The notes under the pieces: generated by a model
Told to the model about the DNA's origin: nothing
The model's database searches: none
What the model saw: only the letters and a program-made list of their open reading frames with translations
In this document: piece by piece, positions 11,701-23,091 of the stretch
How the letters are laid out: each line of letters begins with the position of its first letter
Numbering within the stretch: position 1 is the stretch's first letter
Made by a program: the position numbers and the translations under genes
Assembly: GCA_000469685.2 (NCBI GenBank)
Contig: LS997562.1
Coordinates: 40,190,345 to 40,254,344 of the forward strand
Direction of reading: 5' to 3'
From: Haemonchus contortus
Lineage: Eukaryota > Nematoda > Chromadorea > Rhabditida > Trichostrongylidae
Length of the DNA: 64,000 nt

Positions 11701-13815
11701 GGAACCAGTCCACCACGGTTGAGGGTTTGGGAAAGGTAGAGCTGTAGTCAATCAGAAATCATGACTCATTCATGAGCTATGGTGTTTTAAACGCTGTTTG
11801 AATTTGTTCAGGCTAGACAAAGATTCTGTACCGGCTCGGGTTACGCTGGGAGTAACGACCTTACTCACCATGACCACACAAGCATCGGGTGTAAATGCGA
11901 ATTTGCCTCCAGTCAGCTATACCAAGGCAATTGACATATGGATCGGTGTCTGTCTAGGTAAGACTATTACCGTAACCCATTTCATCCTTGTATCACAAAT
12001 GTATACCTTTCAGCATTTATTTTTGGTGCTCTACTGGAATTTGCATTAGTGAATTGGGCAGCAAGGCAGGATCTCGTAGCACACAGTCGGGCCCGATATC
12101 GACAGTCACCTTTGTTCTTTAGGTGAGTGGTATTTCATCAGAAGCTTGTTCACGGTGGTTCCATGGTCAATCCTCTAAGATGCGCCATGCATCCAAATTC
12201 CACTAAGGGCCTTGAAAAGCTTGTTGTTTTTTCGAAAAATTTTTTGACGATGTCCTTTCATTCTAGGAATCCAGACTCACGACAAGAAAACTCCCATCAT
12301 TTCTACGCACCTATACAACAAGAGGTTTGAATTATTTATGATGATGTAGTTTGTAAATTCGTGATAATACTTATTGTTATACCATATTTAACGCTGAAGA
12401 CAATTGATCATTTCAAACCAGCTGAGAAAGTCTTGAGGGCGGATTTTTCCAGAATGCATTGTGCACTTTTCATTGGCAGACCAATGGGAGATGCGTTGTG
12501 GGCTCGAAAAGCCCGCCCTCTCGCACGCTTTGCTCAGCCCGACTCGGAAAAAAGCTTTTCCGACTAATTCCATTTATTTAAGGTCACGTTGGAAGATTTA
12601 CCGTTCAGTTGGTGGGATAAAATATGGAAAATACGCTATAAGGTGAGCATGTCCAGAATGGAAGTTTCTTTTTATTTAGGTCTACTTTATTTTGAAATAC
12701 AACTGTTTTGCTGGGTACACAATCTATCCTGTCAGAAACTAAAACAGTAATTAATAACTAGTTCCCATATCGAGCTATAATTTCATCTTCTGTATCGATT
12801 TCCATTCATTTTCTTGAATTCTGTGTACAATGGCTTTTTCTTTGAGCAGGTTCCAATCTCCTTACAAGACACTGTTCCATAGTACTGTATAGGTATGGGC
12901 GAGATAGCGCTGTAGTTTTAGGGGAACTCTTTTTCTCTATCATTGAGCGCTAGAGCGCAGAGAAGGTGTAGCCTACTTAACTTATGTTAGGGACGGTTCC
13001 TAGTCAGAGGAATATAAAATTTACCTGAGCCTCAGCAGGAGAGGAGAACGAAGTGGGTGAGATGAGTACCTCGTGCAGAAATCTTAGATGAGATGAGGAT
13101 TGAACACTCAATCAACTCAACCATCCAGATGTTCCTCCCTTCCTCAGGCTTTGGTGATAAAAAACAATATTTCCTCGGCCAGAAATCGTTGGTAAGCTCC
13201 TGTACGTCTTTGAGGGCTCGCAAAGTCGGTTACCTTTCCTCCTCTGCGTTCCACCCTTAATGTTGGGGAGAGCTTTCTTCCCCACCCCAACTACATTTTT
13301 CCCAATAATCCACTCCCCTTTCCCACTCAGGTAAAGCGGACTACTTTTGCCCACTCCTCCTCCTCCACCACCACTTTTTATGACGAGTACTTTCAACCCC
13401 CCTGCTCAATACCGGTTTGTCTACACATACCTGATCGGCTCGGAACTGTAGGCTTATTTGCATGATTAAGTTGACATTCTCAGATTGCTTCTTCAGGAAC
13501 GGAGTCGAAGGATCGATCTGATATCGAGAGTGATGTTTCCGCTGTGCTTCATCATCTTCAATATCATGGTAAGTAGAACTTCTCTTTTTTCAACAATTTC
13601 ATGGTGGACCAGTAGGGAAAGCTCGTAGTCTAGCATCGCCATAAAATCATTCCACTTTATACCTTTTTCATTTAAGAATAGCTTCAGGATCAAATGATTC
13701 TTCCATAGACTTGTGCATTCTGATAACAGAAAGAGGTCATCGAAGACTGTTGTTATTTCAGTACTGGTGGCGATATCTGATACCGTACATGGCAGTACAA
13801 GCACAGTTGGAATGA
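5686..13815 (+). CDS. Glutamate-gated chloride channel (GluCl) subunit, Cys-loop receptor, complete, 13 exons
   Basis: The gene encodes one subunit of a pentameric inhibitory channel of nerve and muscle membrane. GluCls of this type are the ivermectin targets of nematodes. Coding exons are 5686-5741, 8208-8369, 9052-9190, 9376-9518, 10318-10394, 10463-10579, 11115-11229, 11812-11957, 12014-12122, 12267-12324, 12583-12642, 13497-13568 and 13762-13815. They total 1,308 nt, or 435 residues, and all phases agree. Residues 1-17 look like a signal peptide ([12 protein letters not shown]...). The ligand domain has YDWRVRPRG (41-49), the 15-residue Cys loop C164-C178, and the second cysteine pair C225-C236 typical of GluCl and glycine receptors. 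M1 is about 249-270. M2 begins with the anion-channel PAR motif (277-279). M3 is about 310-331, and M4 about 405-425 near the C-terminus. Glycosylation sequons are NGT 147 and NCT 224. The subtype resembles AVR-14/GLC-4-like subunits more than GLC-2, but I cannot fix the symbol. The most unusual donor is GAG|GTTTGA after 12324. Confidence 0.93.
5742..8207 (+). other. Large first intron of the channel gene
   Basis: This 2,466-bp intron separates the signal-peptide exon from the ligand-binding domain. It starts GTGAGC and ends TTACAG. I see no further exon that would keep the frame. A 32-nt block after an AG at about 8139 could be read as an optional exon but is not needed. Protein-like stretches occur on the minus strand at 5982-6414 but are interrupted and not identified. 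Such a long first intron may hold regulatory elements, which is inference. Confidence 0.6.
12895..13340. repeat. Dispersed repeat family R2, copy in intron 11 of the channel gene
   Basis: This stretch shares scattered blocks with 17455-17835 and 28350-28600. Examples are GGGCGAGAT followed by CTAGAGCGCA near its start (12898 and 17458), and CTCTGCGTTCCA near its end (13236 and 28512). The copies are old and diverged, roughly two thirds similar by eye. No coding potential or terminal structure is recognisable. The glycine-rich minus-strand frame at 13112-13396 is an artefact of C-rich runs. Confidence 0.4.
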
Positions 13816-14046
13816 GGCCTTCCAATATGGAGGCTTGTCTTTCTACGGAAAATTCTATTGATGTGATACGAAAACTCGGGGATTTGTTACAGTATTGTTG
13901 TAGATGCCTTCATATTCATTTTGTAATGTGACCAATTGATTCTCAAAAAGTGCTGATCTCAAAAGAAAAGTATAAACTGTGAAATCATTCATTTGTGCGT
14001 TTAAGACTAATTTAATCCAATGTAGTATGCCACATTTCGAAAAACG

Positions 14047-14052
14047 AATAAA
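14047..14052 (+). terminator. Polyadenylation signal of the channel gene
   Basis: A canonical AATAAA lies 232 bp downstream of the channel stop codon at 13813-13815. It would give a 3' UTR of about 250 nt. It sits only about 140 bp from the stop codon of the possible convergent minus-strand exon (14194), so the two 3' ends would nearly touch. Confidence 0.55.
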
Positions 14053-14193
14053 GTGTAGACTCAATTTTTATGCCTACTAAATTACGTAATCCTCGCCTTA
14101 GTGCCGCGAGCGGTCGCCAAGCGGTTCGCCTTGTGTTTCCCAAGCCAACCATTCCGCGACTTCTCGCCAGCACTTGGGTGAGGATTGCGCAAT

Positions 14194-14427
14194 TTAGTAG
14201 CCGACAAAGTGCAGCTCATTGGTATTTTGCTCGATGAGCGGTCGGTGGTCTTGTGTTTCCCCTTCAGAAGACGGCCTGTGTGTTTGTCTTGAACTATCCC
14301 GTGATATTTCCATATGCGAGTACGAGCCTGTCGATTGACAACGTCTTTTCGTTCCACTTTGGGATGATTGAGATGAGTGCACTGTCGTTGTACTAAATTG
14401 TAGACCGCTATTGCTCGCTCCAGTCCC
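14194..14427 (-). CDS. Possible last exon of a convergent gene: Ser/Gln-rich tail, unidentified
   Basis: On the minus strand a good 3' splice site (GTCCGTCTTTCAG, AG ending at 14428) is followed by a 77-codon frame to TAA at 14194-14196. The peptide is rich in Ser, Thr and Gln (STTTVHSSQSSQSG) and ends ...LIEQNTNELHFVGY, which would suit a cytoplasmic C-terminal tail. A second frame is also open over the same stretch, so the frame is not certain. The flanking sequence upstream (14.4-17 kb) is T-rich on the + strand, the opposite of what a minus-strand nematode intron normally shows. It could belong to the TMEM200-type gene at 50 kb, to another gene, or to none. Confidence 0.33.
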   Translation of the reverse strand, partial: GTGASNSGLQFSTTTVHSSQSSQSGTKRRCQSTGSYSHMEISRDSSRQTHRPSSEGETQDHRPLIEQNTNELHFVGY

Positions 14428-17400
14428 CTGAAAGACGGACAATTGATTGATTTATTTGTGTTTTGGAGATCTCATTGTTTTATTACGGGATGAATCGTTA
14501 CGATTAGATGTTTATTTTTCAATGACTGTTTTGCAATTTTGAATGGCCTCTTTACTGCCACATCGTTTTGTAATGTCATATCTGTATTCATTTGTTTATT
14601 TACCTTGAAATATGGCTCAAATCCTATAAAGGTATATTTTTGAGAATAAATGATTTTCTACTTGGGTTTTGAAGATTTGGATTTTTGGTCGAAAAACCAA
14701 CAAAAACTGGTGTTTTTCATTAAACAGCAATAATCGACTTGAATGACTTCGAATTTGTTTTCTGTTGAAGACAATTGTTTTTTGTTGATGACAAACAAAA
14801 GAAAAGGATCTTACTATTTCTGCTGTCAGCTTGGTTATTCCATTCGTAATGTTCTTGAGGTGGGGTTCTCAAATGTCTAAAAGTTTCCGGAGCCTGGTCA
14901 TAGCGATAGAATTCCGTCGCTTGTTAAAAAAATTAACTCTACATACTATGAACTTTATATAACTCTTGCCGAATCAAGCGAATAGCCTTTTGTGTACGAC
15001 GACGTAAGTAAAAAATTTTGAAACGCTAACGACCAAACACTAGGCGCATAAGGTAGGGAAAAAGCGCCATTGCTGTATGAGTGCTCCGTGGCTCAAATCC
15101 CAAGGCTGAATCTTACACGCATTAAACTGGCTCCTTCCATCATCTCATGAACTGAAAGTGGTTCCTGTCGGGGACCTTAGGCGAACACTGGCTTACATAT
15201 CAGCCTGCTCTGTTATCACTTGCATAGGCCAAGTACCCATCAGATGTCATTGAGCTTCTGAATATAGAAGTCACATACCGAGAATGCCTCTAAGAGCCAT
15301 TAATTCACTCCATTTCATCACTCTTTTAGATTTCAGCTCACTTTTTTGTGATTTTAATGTCTTCTGAGAAAAAAGCTTTCATTGAAAACAGACTTCGAAG
15401 TGTCTATGTGAGGCTCTACGACTCATCTTCAGCCGCTCAAGAACCTTTTTAACAACATTGAGATTCACCAATACATCCTTCGGAACGAGTTGCTACGCAC
15501 CTCGACTTCTTCCCGGATTAATAGAGATAATGAAAGCACATTTGTAGTTGCATATATTCCTTGTTACCGAATGGAAGGCCTGGCCTACTGTAGCCGCATA
15601 CGATCTTGAGGAAGAAATGTAAGCGTTGCTTTTGGCTACTAAGATTCCTCAATGAGATGTATGCTGCTGAAAACACATCACTACTGAATCGGTTTTTTGA
15701 GAGCTCCCTTATTAGGGGGGGGGGGGATCGATTCACGCGTAACCCTCATTAGAGCTCTTCGCGCACGCAGCATCGTTTCAGTACATTTCTGTTGAGATGG
15801 ACCAAATAAGTTTGCAGTGGTCCACGGCTTCACCACGAATTAGAGCACTTCTCTTTACTATGGCAACAAAGACCCTTCGAGACTAAAAATTTACTTCATA
15901 AGTCAACAATTTACTTGTTAGACGTTTAAAATAAGAATAACTTAAAGTTTTTTGATTCTAATAAAAGCAATCCTTCTGTAAGTGTGCATAGTGTGTAGTC
16001 ATTTTTTTTGCTTATTCTACTTATAAGTTCTTATTTCTTCCATTATGGTAGTTATTAGCCGTTATGATGAATGTGTGCTACCGCGCTCCAATGCCATTTT
16101 GAACGGCGCGAAGTCCGCCCGTGGAATCGCTTTGCCGCAACTATTTGATTTTTATCTTACGTCCTGGATTTTTGGGTATTTTTTTATTCAATTTTGTTAG
16201 ATGTATGTTTGTGTTCTTTTCGATTCTTGCAAAGATGCGACGCAATGGAATGATTATGCGTTCTCTTCGTTTTTCTGGCACTTCGATTCTCTGTGAGTGG
16301 AGTGTAAGTTCTCGCTTCATCGATTGTCATTTTCCTTACTTTTCGTTACACTCGACAATGAGGTTTTTAAATAGCCTCTTTACTGGCGCTTTTGGATCAC
16401 AATCTTTTTTTGAATTTGTCATTATCACTCCTCGAATTGCTCTGGCGCTATAGGACCAAAATTTGAGCCTGTTATGGGTACCCAGGTGTCATCAAAAATC
16501 AAGCGTTTGTTGTACAACAGGGGAGTCGCTAGGAAAATCCTTTCTTGCGAAATGTTTTTCATTTTCTCTCTTTTTTCGCTCTACGTTCTTCCTCAGATAT
16601 TCGCAAAATAAGCACTGCTGTAATGTTTGTATTGGTTTCCCCATCTGGGAAACACTGAGAGCTTCCGTTTGGACTGGGAAACAAAGCTTTTTTTTTTGTA
16701 TCGAAACTCAATTCACCTATATCCAGTCATAATTCACACAGATTGCTTATGTATGTTTATGTCTTCATGGTGCTCTCTGCCATTCCACAAATAAGTGTTC
16801 ATCTCTCATCCGGGTGGTGCTCTATTTTTGTTTCTTGCAGTCTCTTCATCACAGTTCTATGTGAGTTCTTTTCCTTGAATGCTCTCCATGTTACTAACAT
16901 TCATTTTCTTTCACCTGTTCTCTTACGATTGCGTTCATTTTGGCCCACTTAAGAAAGGTGAACTTTGGAGTTTCGATCGATCTTACCCGCCCCCCAATCC
17001 CAATCTGGTGCAACCTACAGGCGGTTCATCGATGCCTACCGTGTATGACTCATTCGTCAGTCACTTTGACTTGGCTCATTTTATTATGCTGTTTACAAGT
17101 GCATAATAAAATAAGCAAAAGCAAAATGAACGACGAACAAGTTACGCACGGTAGGAGTCGATAAACGGCTTGTGGGGTGCAACAGATTGGGATGATGTAT
17201 GATACCGAATCTAGGGACTTTCTTCATGAACTTCTATTGATTCATGTAGTTGCGTTTTTTTCTTCTCTTTGAACAGCACAATCCTCGGTGCAATATTGAA
17301 AACAAAGACGAGAAGGAATCATCTGCTGTCATAATGTGTGCTTGTGGTATGAGAATACGTATATGTGGACCTCGCCACTGACTGATAGAAAATGATTTTC

Positions 17401-17450
17401 GACTACTTCCCATTTAGAACCGATTAGAAAGCCCCTTATCCATCTTTGGT
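14428..17450. other. T-rich non-coding stretch
   Basis: No exon with supporting splice sites was found. The + strand is strikingly T-rich, especially 16.1-17.0 kb, where long hydrophobic frames (for instance 16121-16453) arise simply from TTT and CTT codons. A G tract of about 13 bases lies at 15714-15726. Confidence 0.5.
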
Positions 17451-17454
17451 GAGG

Positions 17455-17835
17455 TCGGGCGAGATTCCGCTAGAGGCGGCACCTCTCTTCTTCGGCCCTC
17501 TTCGCTAGAGCGCAAAAAAAGAGCGATCGTCTTGGGATCCCGTCCTGATGCTCTGTAAATAGAGCTAGTATGTTAACACGCTACCGGTTAGACTTCTGAA
17601 AAGTAATGAATTTGTGGTCTCTGAATCGTCCCACACCCCAGCTTTTGCACGAGACAATCATCTATCCCACCCTGGTGCTCCTCTCCTTCCAATGCATAGA
17701 TGAAAATTATATCTCAGGCTGAAAACGTTAGTAAGTACCATTATAGACAGATAGGGCTGGACCCCTCCCCCCCCCCTTCTCTGCGCTTTACCGTCTGGGC
17801 TACCCGCTGCCTCTTCCCCTCCCCTGGGGTGGTCT
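17455..17835. repeat. Dispersed repeat family R2, second copy
   Basis: This copy shares CCCAGCTTTTGCACGAG..AATCATC, GGCTGAAAAACGTT-like and ACCCCTCCC..TCTCTGCG blocks with 28375-28520, and its start with 12898. It includes a C tract at about 17766-17775. It is non-coding as far as I can see. Confidence 0.4.
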
Positions 17836-18777
17836 TCAGGAAAGTCGGTGTTGAAAATGGTGAAAGCAGTTGTGTAGGCAGCGCCTTTTATCGACTCCGT
17901 ACCGTAGTCACATTTCTGATCGTAATATCCGTTGTTTTTCTCAGATCGTTGAACGGTGAGCAGAGCTAGCTAGAGTCTCCTCACAAGTGCAGAGCAGTAT
18001 TTCCCTTGCAATATTTGCTCGACAAAGACGATCCTTAGGTTGGTGGCAAGCGAGCCATACAAAGCAGTGGACAAGGATGGAATTAGAACAGTGGCAAAAG
18101 ATGTTGCTACTATATGCCAGAGACATACGTTCGAATGACTAGCTACTCCTGGCCTAACTTATGCCCTTTTTAAGTGAAGTTCCCTGGAAAAAACATTTGT
18201 TTGGAGAAATTCTATTCTTTTCGTGATATTACTGAAGTTAGAAGGCGTACTTTCTTCGTCCCTTCTTATTTCTATGACAAGACATTTTGTGCTAATCCTG
18301 TTGCGGATCTTCATTTATTTATTTTATCCTTCATTCGTTCTTCAAAAGGTCAGCTGTATGCTATTTCCATTCATTGAATCCAGAGCTCTATATGGATGCG
18401 CTAATGGCTCTGTTTGTCTTTTTGTCTGTAATGGACATTGTACAGTTGCAACAATGGTTACTGAACTTTTGAGGAGGTTAATGACAACAAATGCTCATTG
18501 AACACTCGGCTATCCGTCCAGTCGTTCGCGCACCCGTTCGTTGGGCCCTGTGAAGAGCAAAGTTCAAAGTGCAGGTGGTTCTTTCCCCAACTGCGGGTTG
18601 GTTTCGGTCTGTCCATCGATCCAAGTTTTCTATTTTGGGTGCATCTTCTGTTTTTCTCCTCCTAATAAAAAAACTTCCCTACATTTATTTCCATCTCTCC
18701 ACTCTGACCACTTGCTTATAAAAACTGCAAAAAAACTAGTCTCACATTCTAAAGCAGCTGTAGAAAAATTGGCCACA
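17836..18777. other. No gene recognised
   Basis: The sequence is AT-rich and T-biased on the + strand. The short open frames here lack start context, splice sites and recognisable motifs. Confidence 0.5.
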
Positions 18778-19087
18778 GGGAATAAAAATTCGAACCGAAT
18801 ACTTTCTTAGATTGATCTCATCAGAAACAGGTTTCTGGGTTTCTGGAGAGCTCCGTTTTACCATATCTAATAGAGAAATTCACCAACAATTCTTAAGAAC
18901 TATTATATTTTGATCGCTGGTCGGTACCGTGTCGGTTTCCGAACCGTAGCCAAGGCAGCATGAGAACTTCCCACTTCGACCCGTACGGGGTTGCCTCATG
19001 TTCATATCTGTCCCTTCATTTTTTGGCAGCTTCGACGTTAGACATTATTTTTTCAGTTTAGCTCTACTGTTCTTTGATGTAGGAATA
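18778..19087 (+). repeat. Truncated copy 0 of the long tandem repeat
   Basis: The first roughly 300 bp of the long unit are present, starting at GGGAATAAAAATTCG, with TTAGATTGATCTCATCAGAA and GTGTCGGTTTCCGAACCGTAGCC. The unit then stops after CTGTTCTTTG. The same order recurs at the starts of copy 1 (19088) and copy 2 (23004). Confidence 0.7.
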
Positions 19088-19154
19088 AGGGAATAAAAAT
19101 TTTGCAAGAATATTCTCTCAGATAGATCTCATCAGGAACAGGTCTCTAATTTTC

Positions 19155-20178
19155 GGGTGTGGGACGTTAGTCTCGAATGACATTACTTCGCGCCGAGGTG
19201 CGAAGTGACCTCAATCGTGACTAACCTCTTCTTAATTACGCGCCTCCCCTTGATCGTGACTAACCTCAACCTACTTATGAGAGTGACGGTAATGATGAAA
19301 ATAGTGAGAAAATGAAATTTCAAGAAAAGTACTTTTTTAACCTAAAACTTCCATGGTCTTCGGTTTTAAAAGTTTCATTACCATGCAAGAAGGTAGAACT
19401 TTCAACAAAAAATTCCAATAAAATCTTAAGAAGCCTAATTTTTCTAATAAGAAGTATCATAAAAATAATAATTAAACAGCAGCTCAGATGGTCTTGCTCG
19501 TTACGAATTTTGGCATCTTTATGCAAAACCCTTCAATTTGGATGCGATTTGCTCCTCTCTGATGAACTTCGTCGAACCTGAGGAAACGTTGATGAGTTAC
19601 ATCCTGTAGAAACGAGAGTAAGATCTCTTAAAAATATCAACCTTTCCATTTCTTCGTATATTAAGTTTTTCCGGGCGGAGGTGGAGTAGTGGCAAGTGGC
19701 ACCCTATATCACACGCACGGTCAGGGGCTCAACCCGTCTACGCCAACCAAGCCTTCCATCCCTCCGGGTCGGCGAATTGAACCAGACTCGTCTGGGAGGA
19801 TAAAAGCACTGACTTGTACATTTGCTGGCCACCGCAAGTCACTGTAAAGGCCACATACGCACTCATTACATTCATTGCGCCACTACGATTCTGAATGGAA
19901 GTCAAGTGCGGGGGCGCATCACTCAGACGGAATTGATCAACGCCAAAAACTTTATCCTTTCTTATTACCTCTTTCCGCTGTTGATGATTCCTTTTCTACA
20001 CATTCTATTATACAATTCCGTTTGCTCACTATTCTAATCATTGCCATCACTCTCATAAGTAAGTTGAGGTTAGTCACGATCAAGAGGAGGTCCGTAATTA
20101 AGATGAGGTTAGTCATTAATGAGGTCACTTCGCACCTCGGCGCGAAGTAATGTCATTCGAGACTAACGTCGCACACCC
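19155..20178. mobile_element. Non-autonomous DNA transposon with long TIRs and 9-bp target duplication (Mutator-like)
   Basis: The element is bounded by the direct 9-bp duplication CTAATTTTC at 19146-19154 and 20179-20187. The ends begin GGGTGTG.GACGTTAGTC and form terminal inverted repeats of about 135 bp (19155-19290 against 20044-20178), nearly identical over the outer 58 bp. TIRs of this length with a 9-bp target duplication are typical of Mutator-like elements. The inner TIR contains the short direct motif TCGTGACTAACCTC twice. There is no transposase frame, and the interior instead carries a SINE. The insertion interrupts copy 1 of the long repeat, so it is younger than that repeat. Confidence 0.85.
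19674..19957 (+). repeat. tRNA-derived SINE, copy 2, inside the TIR element
   Basis: The head GGCGGAGGTGGAGTAGTGG carries an A-box-like segment and a decayed B box (GGGGCTCAACCCG). The body matches copy 1: AAGCCTTCCATCCCTCCGGG, TAAAAGCACTGACTT, GGCCACATACGCACT and CTACGATTCTGAATGGAAGT. It ends near GAATTGATCAACGCC and AAAAACTTTATCC. Its location fully inside the inverted-repeat element suggests it travels as cargo or was inserted there. Confidence 0.7.
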
Positions 20179-22139
20179 CTAATTTTCTGTAGAGCATCGT
20201 TTCATTATATCCTATAAAGAAATTCACCAGCGGTTCTTGAAAACTATTCTGATCGCTGGTAACTGCCATACCGGTGTCGGTTTCCGAACTGTAGCCAAGT
20301 CAGCATGAGAACCTCTCAGATCGTGCCGTTCTTTGTTATTTTCTGCAGACAATAACGTGCCGCAACACCTCTACAGACTTTCAGGTCCATTTACCTGATC
20401 TCATTCATGTCATACGAAGTTCTATTATACCACTATACTTTTTTATATTCTACAGACCGCATGACCACGATCGCCTTAAGAGATATAAATCAGACTAACA
20501 TACCCTTTGAGTCCTGAGTATACGATAATATTTTTTTGAGCTTTGGAGTACTTCTTGCGTTGCTTTATTTTTTTGAACAACACATTCCTTTTATTTCTCC
20601 AAGCTCTTGGGCATCTTATAGTGCTGTGAAAGTGGTCATGAACACCTTTTATTGTCAAACTGAGCATCTGCTTTGTATTCTAAGAGCGCGGTAAAAGATT
20701 ATATGGGTCGAAAGGAATCTGAGCGAATTTCTCTCGCGATAGTTGCCTAACCTGCCCGATTGACAAGGCTCATACATGGACTCTCCTTCGTTGTACCATC
20801 GATTGACTAAGGGGCCACTTATTGTGCTCAACTTCATATAAGTATGCTAATCTTCTCGCTCTTTGTAGTGGCCATTTTTCTTTTCTGCATTTGGTAATTA
20901 TCTGATTCTTCTTTCTCATTTGAAATGTTGTCATCAGGTAACTTTCTGCATAAACGCTTTTGAGAGCAACGTTTTCGTAGAAGGTAGAGCTTCTCGCTCT
21001 TTCAGCATAGGTTATCTCATTCATAAAAAATTTATAGAATATTCATTACTTTTTACCAATTTTCCGATGACCTCTATTTTACTTCAATCTCGAATAGTGT
21101 TTGAGCGTGCTTTCTGAATATTCTATTTTTTATTCTGCATTGGGACATCGATCGACGCAAGCCATGATGTTAAAATCAGGTAATCTCGTTAGAAGTGCTA
21201 AGAAAGGTTACACCCCACCTCGCTAGGCGACGGTCCCTGATAGAGACCATGAAAGGAACCATAATCTGAAAATACTTCCCAATGACCGGTGGGAGATGAT
21301 ATCCATGACTGTGCTCCATGTGGATCATAGTAAGGAATGAGCAGCAATTTATCCCCTTACATCTCCACCTCGCTTAAATCGAGGGGATCGGACGACTATG
21401 CAACTGGAAACTAAGAAATCGAGTAATCTGGTATCATCGCCTTTGAAGAAAACTGCAGTCTGTACGAAAGATGGTCATGGTTTGTGAAGCCATGAATTGT
21501 ATTATGCTGTTTCTCCCTTTACATATTTCAAATAGAATCGGAAATACTTTTTTCTCTCGTCCACCTTCTTTTTGAATCCACTTGTCTGGCGTTTGATGCT
21601 CATTCAGATCGAGGTTATTTCCTAGAGAATTTTTTTGAAGTGGCTCTCGTGTCAATTGAAATTCATGTTCTTGTCGTTACTTGGATCCAGTCGATAATGT
21701 TTTGCTGCCACCATGGAGTGTCACCGTGAACTTTACTCCTACTCGATGACCACATTGATTTTTGCTGGTTTTCTTTTCAAGGCCTTGTCTCGCTCTTGCT
21801 TCCTTTTTTTACTTGATAGACTATTCCTATTTGATACTAATCTTTCTGACTAATATGAAGGCTCATCAGCCTCCATTATCCATTCGCCTAATAATCCTTG
21901 AACATCAGCGAACTGGTTTCTCGAACAGCAAATGCTTATAGACTCGCATTTTCCCGCTTTCAGAAGAAAGAATTGTGGAATGCCTAGCACTTTCCGTTCA
22001 TATCGTTCAATATATTCATCGTCAGCATTTCTCTGACAATTAGATTCGTTCAAACAGTTGTTTACGTCTGTTCATAATCTTTTTCTCTACCAGTCGGATG
22101 GCCATGCCGCCTACCGTAAATGTTTCTATCTTGTCTCCT

Positions 22140-23003
22140 GTACTCTTACATTATTTGAACACTCTAGGCCCAAATTAACATATTTGCACAAGCCCCGCCC
22201 TCATGGCAGAGTACAGTCATGCCCCGTACTATAGTATTACCATCCTGTCTTCCGTACTCCCACCTAATGCGAGAGCTGTAAGCCCAAAATCATATTTTCC
22301 GCGCAAACTCCGCCTTTGTGAGCGGAATTTTGTCATACCGCCTGCCATAAGTGTTCTTATCTTGCCTCCTATACTCCTACCCTATTTGAACGCTTAAACT
22401 CCATGCGGACAGGAGTAATGGATTTCGGCGCAAACCCCGCTCCCATTGGCGGAGTCCGGGTCTGTAACCCTCCATAATTATTCTCGTCCTGTCATGTGTA
22501 GTACTTTCAAACCTGAACGCTCTAGGTTCAAAATTGACAATTTTCGTGCAAGCTCGACCCTCTGTGTGCGGAGTCGATCGTGCCACCCACCACATGTGTT
22601 CCCATCATGCCGCCTGTACTCATACCAAATTTGAACGCTCTAGGTCCAAAATTGACATTTTTGTGCAAACCCCACAACTGTTGGCGGAGTCTGATCGTGC
22701 AACCCTCCATAATTATCGTCCTGTCGTAAGTAGCACTTTCAAACCTGAATGCTTTAGGTTCAGAATTGACAATTTTCGCGCGAACCCCGCCCACTGTGGG
22801 CGGAGTCGGTCCTGCCACCCACCACAAGTGTTGTCGTCTTGCCGCGTATATTCTTTTCAAATTTGGACGCTCTAGTTTCAAAACTGACGATTTTCGCGCA
22901 AACCCCGCCTCCTGTGGGCGGGGTCGCTCCCTGCCACCACAAGTGTTTTCATCATGCTGCCTGTACTCATACTAAATTTGAATGCTTTAGGTTCAAAATT
23001 GAC
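22140..23003 (+). repeat. Minisatellite of about 117 bp at the end of copy 1
   Basis: The phrase TTGAACGCTCTAGGTTCAAAATTGAC and variants recur at about 22388, 22513, 22633, 22747, 22866 and 22980, that is every 114-125 bp. Each unit also holds the self-complementary segment CCCGCC...GGGCGGAGTC. Neighbouring units alternate between a CCACCCACCACA..TGTT type and a CCTCCATAATTAT type, so the true period is probably a dimer of about 235 bp. The unit length is close to 39 codons and poor in stops, which explains the spurious open frames on both strands. Confidence 0.85.
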
Positions 23004-23091
23004 AATAAGAATTCGGACCGAATACTTTCTTAGATTGATCTCATCAGAAACAGGTTTCTGAGTTTCTATAGAGCATTGTTTCATTATATTA

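Larger units (their letters stand above)
19088..23003 (+). repeat. Long tandem repeat unit, copy 1 (interrupted by a TIR element)
   Basis: Apart from the 1,024-bp insertion at 19155-20178, this unit is about 2.9 kb. It aligns by eye along nearly its whole length with copy 2. Shared blocks include TTTACCTGATCT.ATTCATGTCAT (20390 and 24572), GCTTTGTATTCTAAGAGC and its neighbours (20668 and 24855), and GGTTGCACCCCACCTCG-like sequence (21207 and 25652). The TAATGTTTTGCTGCCACCAT block also recurs (21696 and 26140). The 3' end is a minisatellite (22140-23003). No intact protein frame spans both copies, so I treat it as a non-coding repeat or a non-autonomous element. Confidence 0.8.

Noticed and set aside
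16121..16952. Long hydrophobic frames resembling membrane proteins
   Set aside because: T-rich DNA yields Phe, Leu and Ser codons by chance; there are no splice signals, conserved motifs or plausible start contexts.
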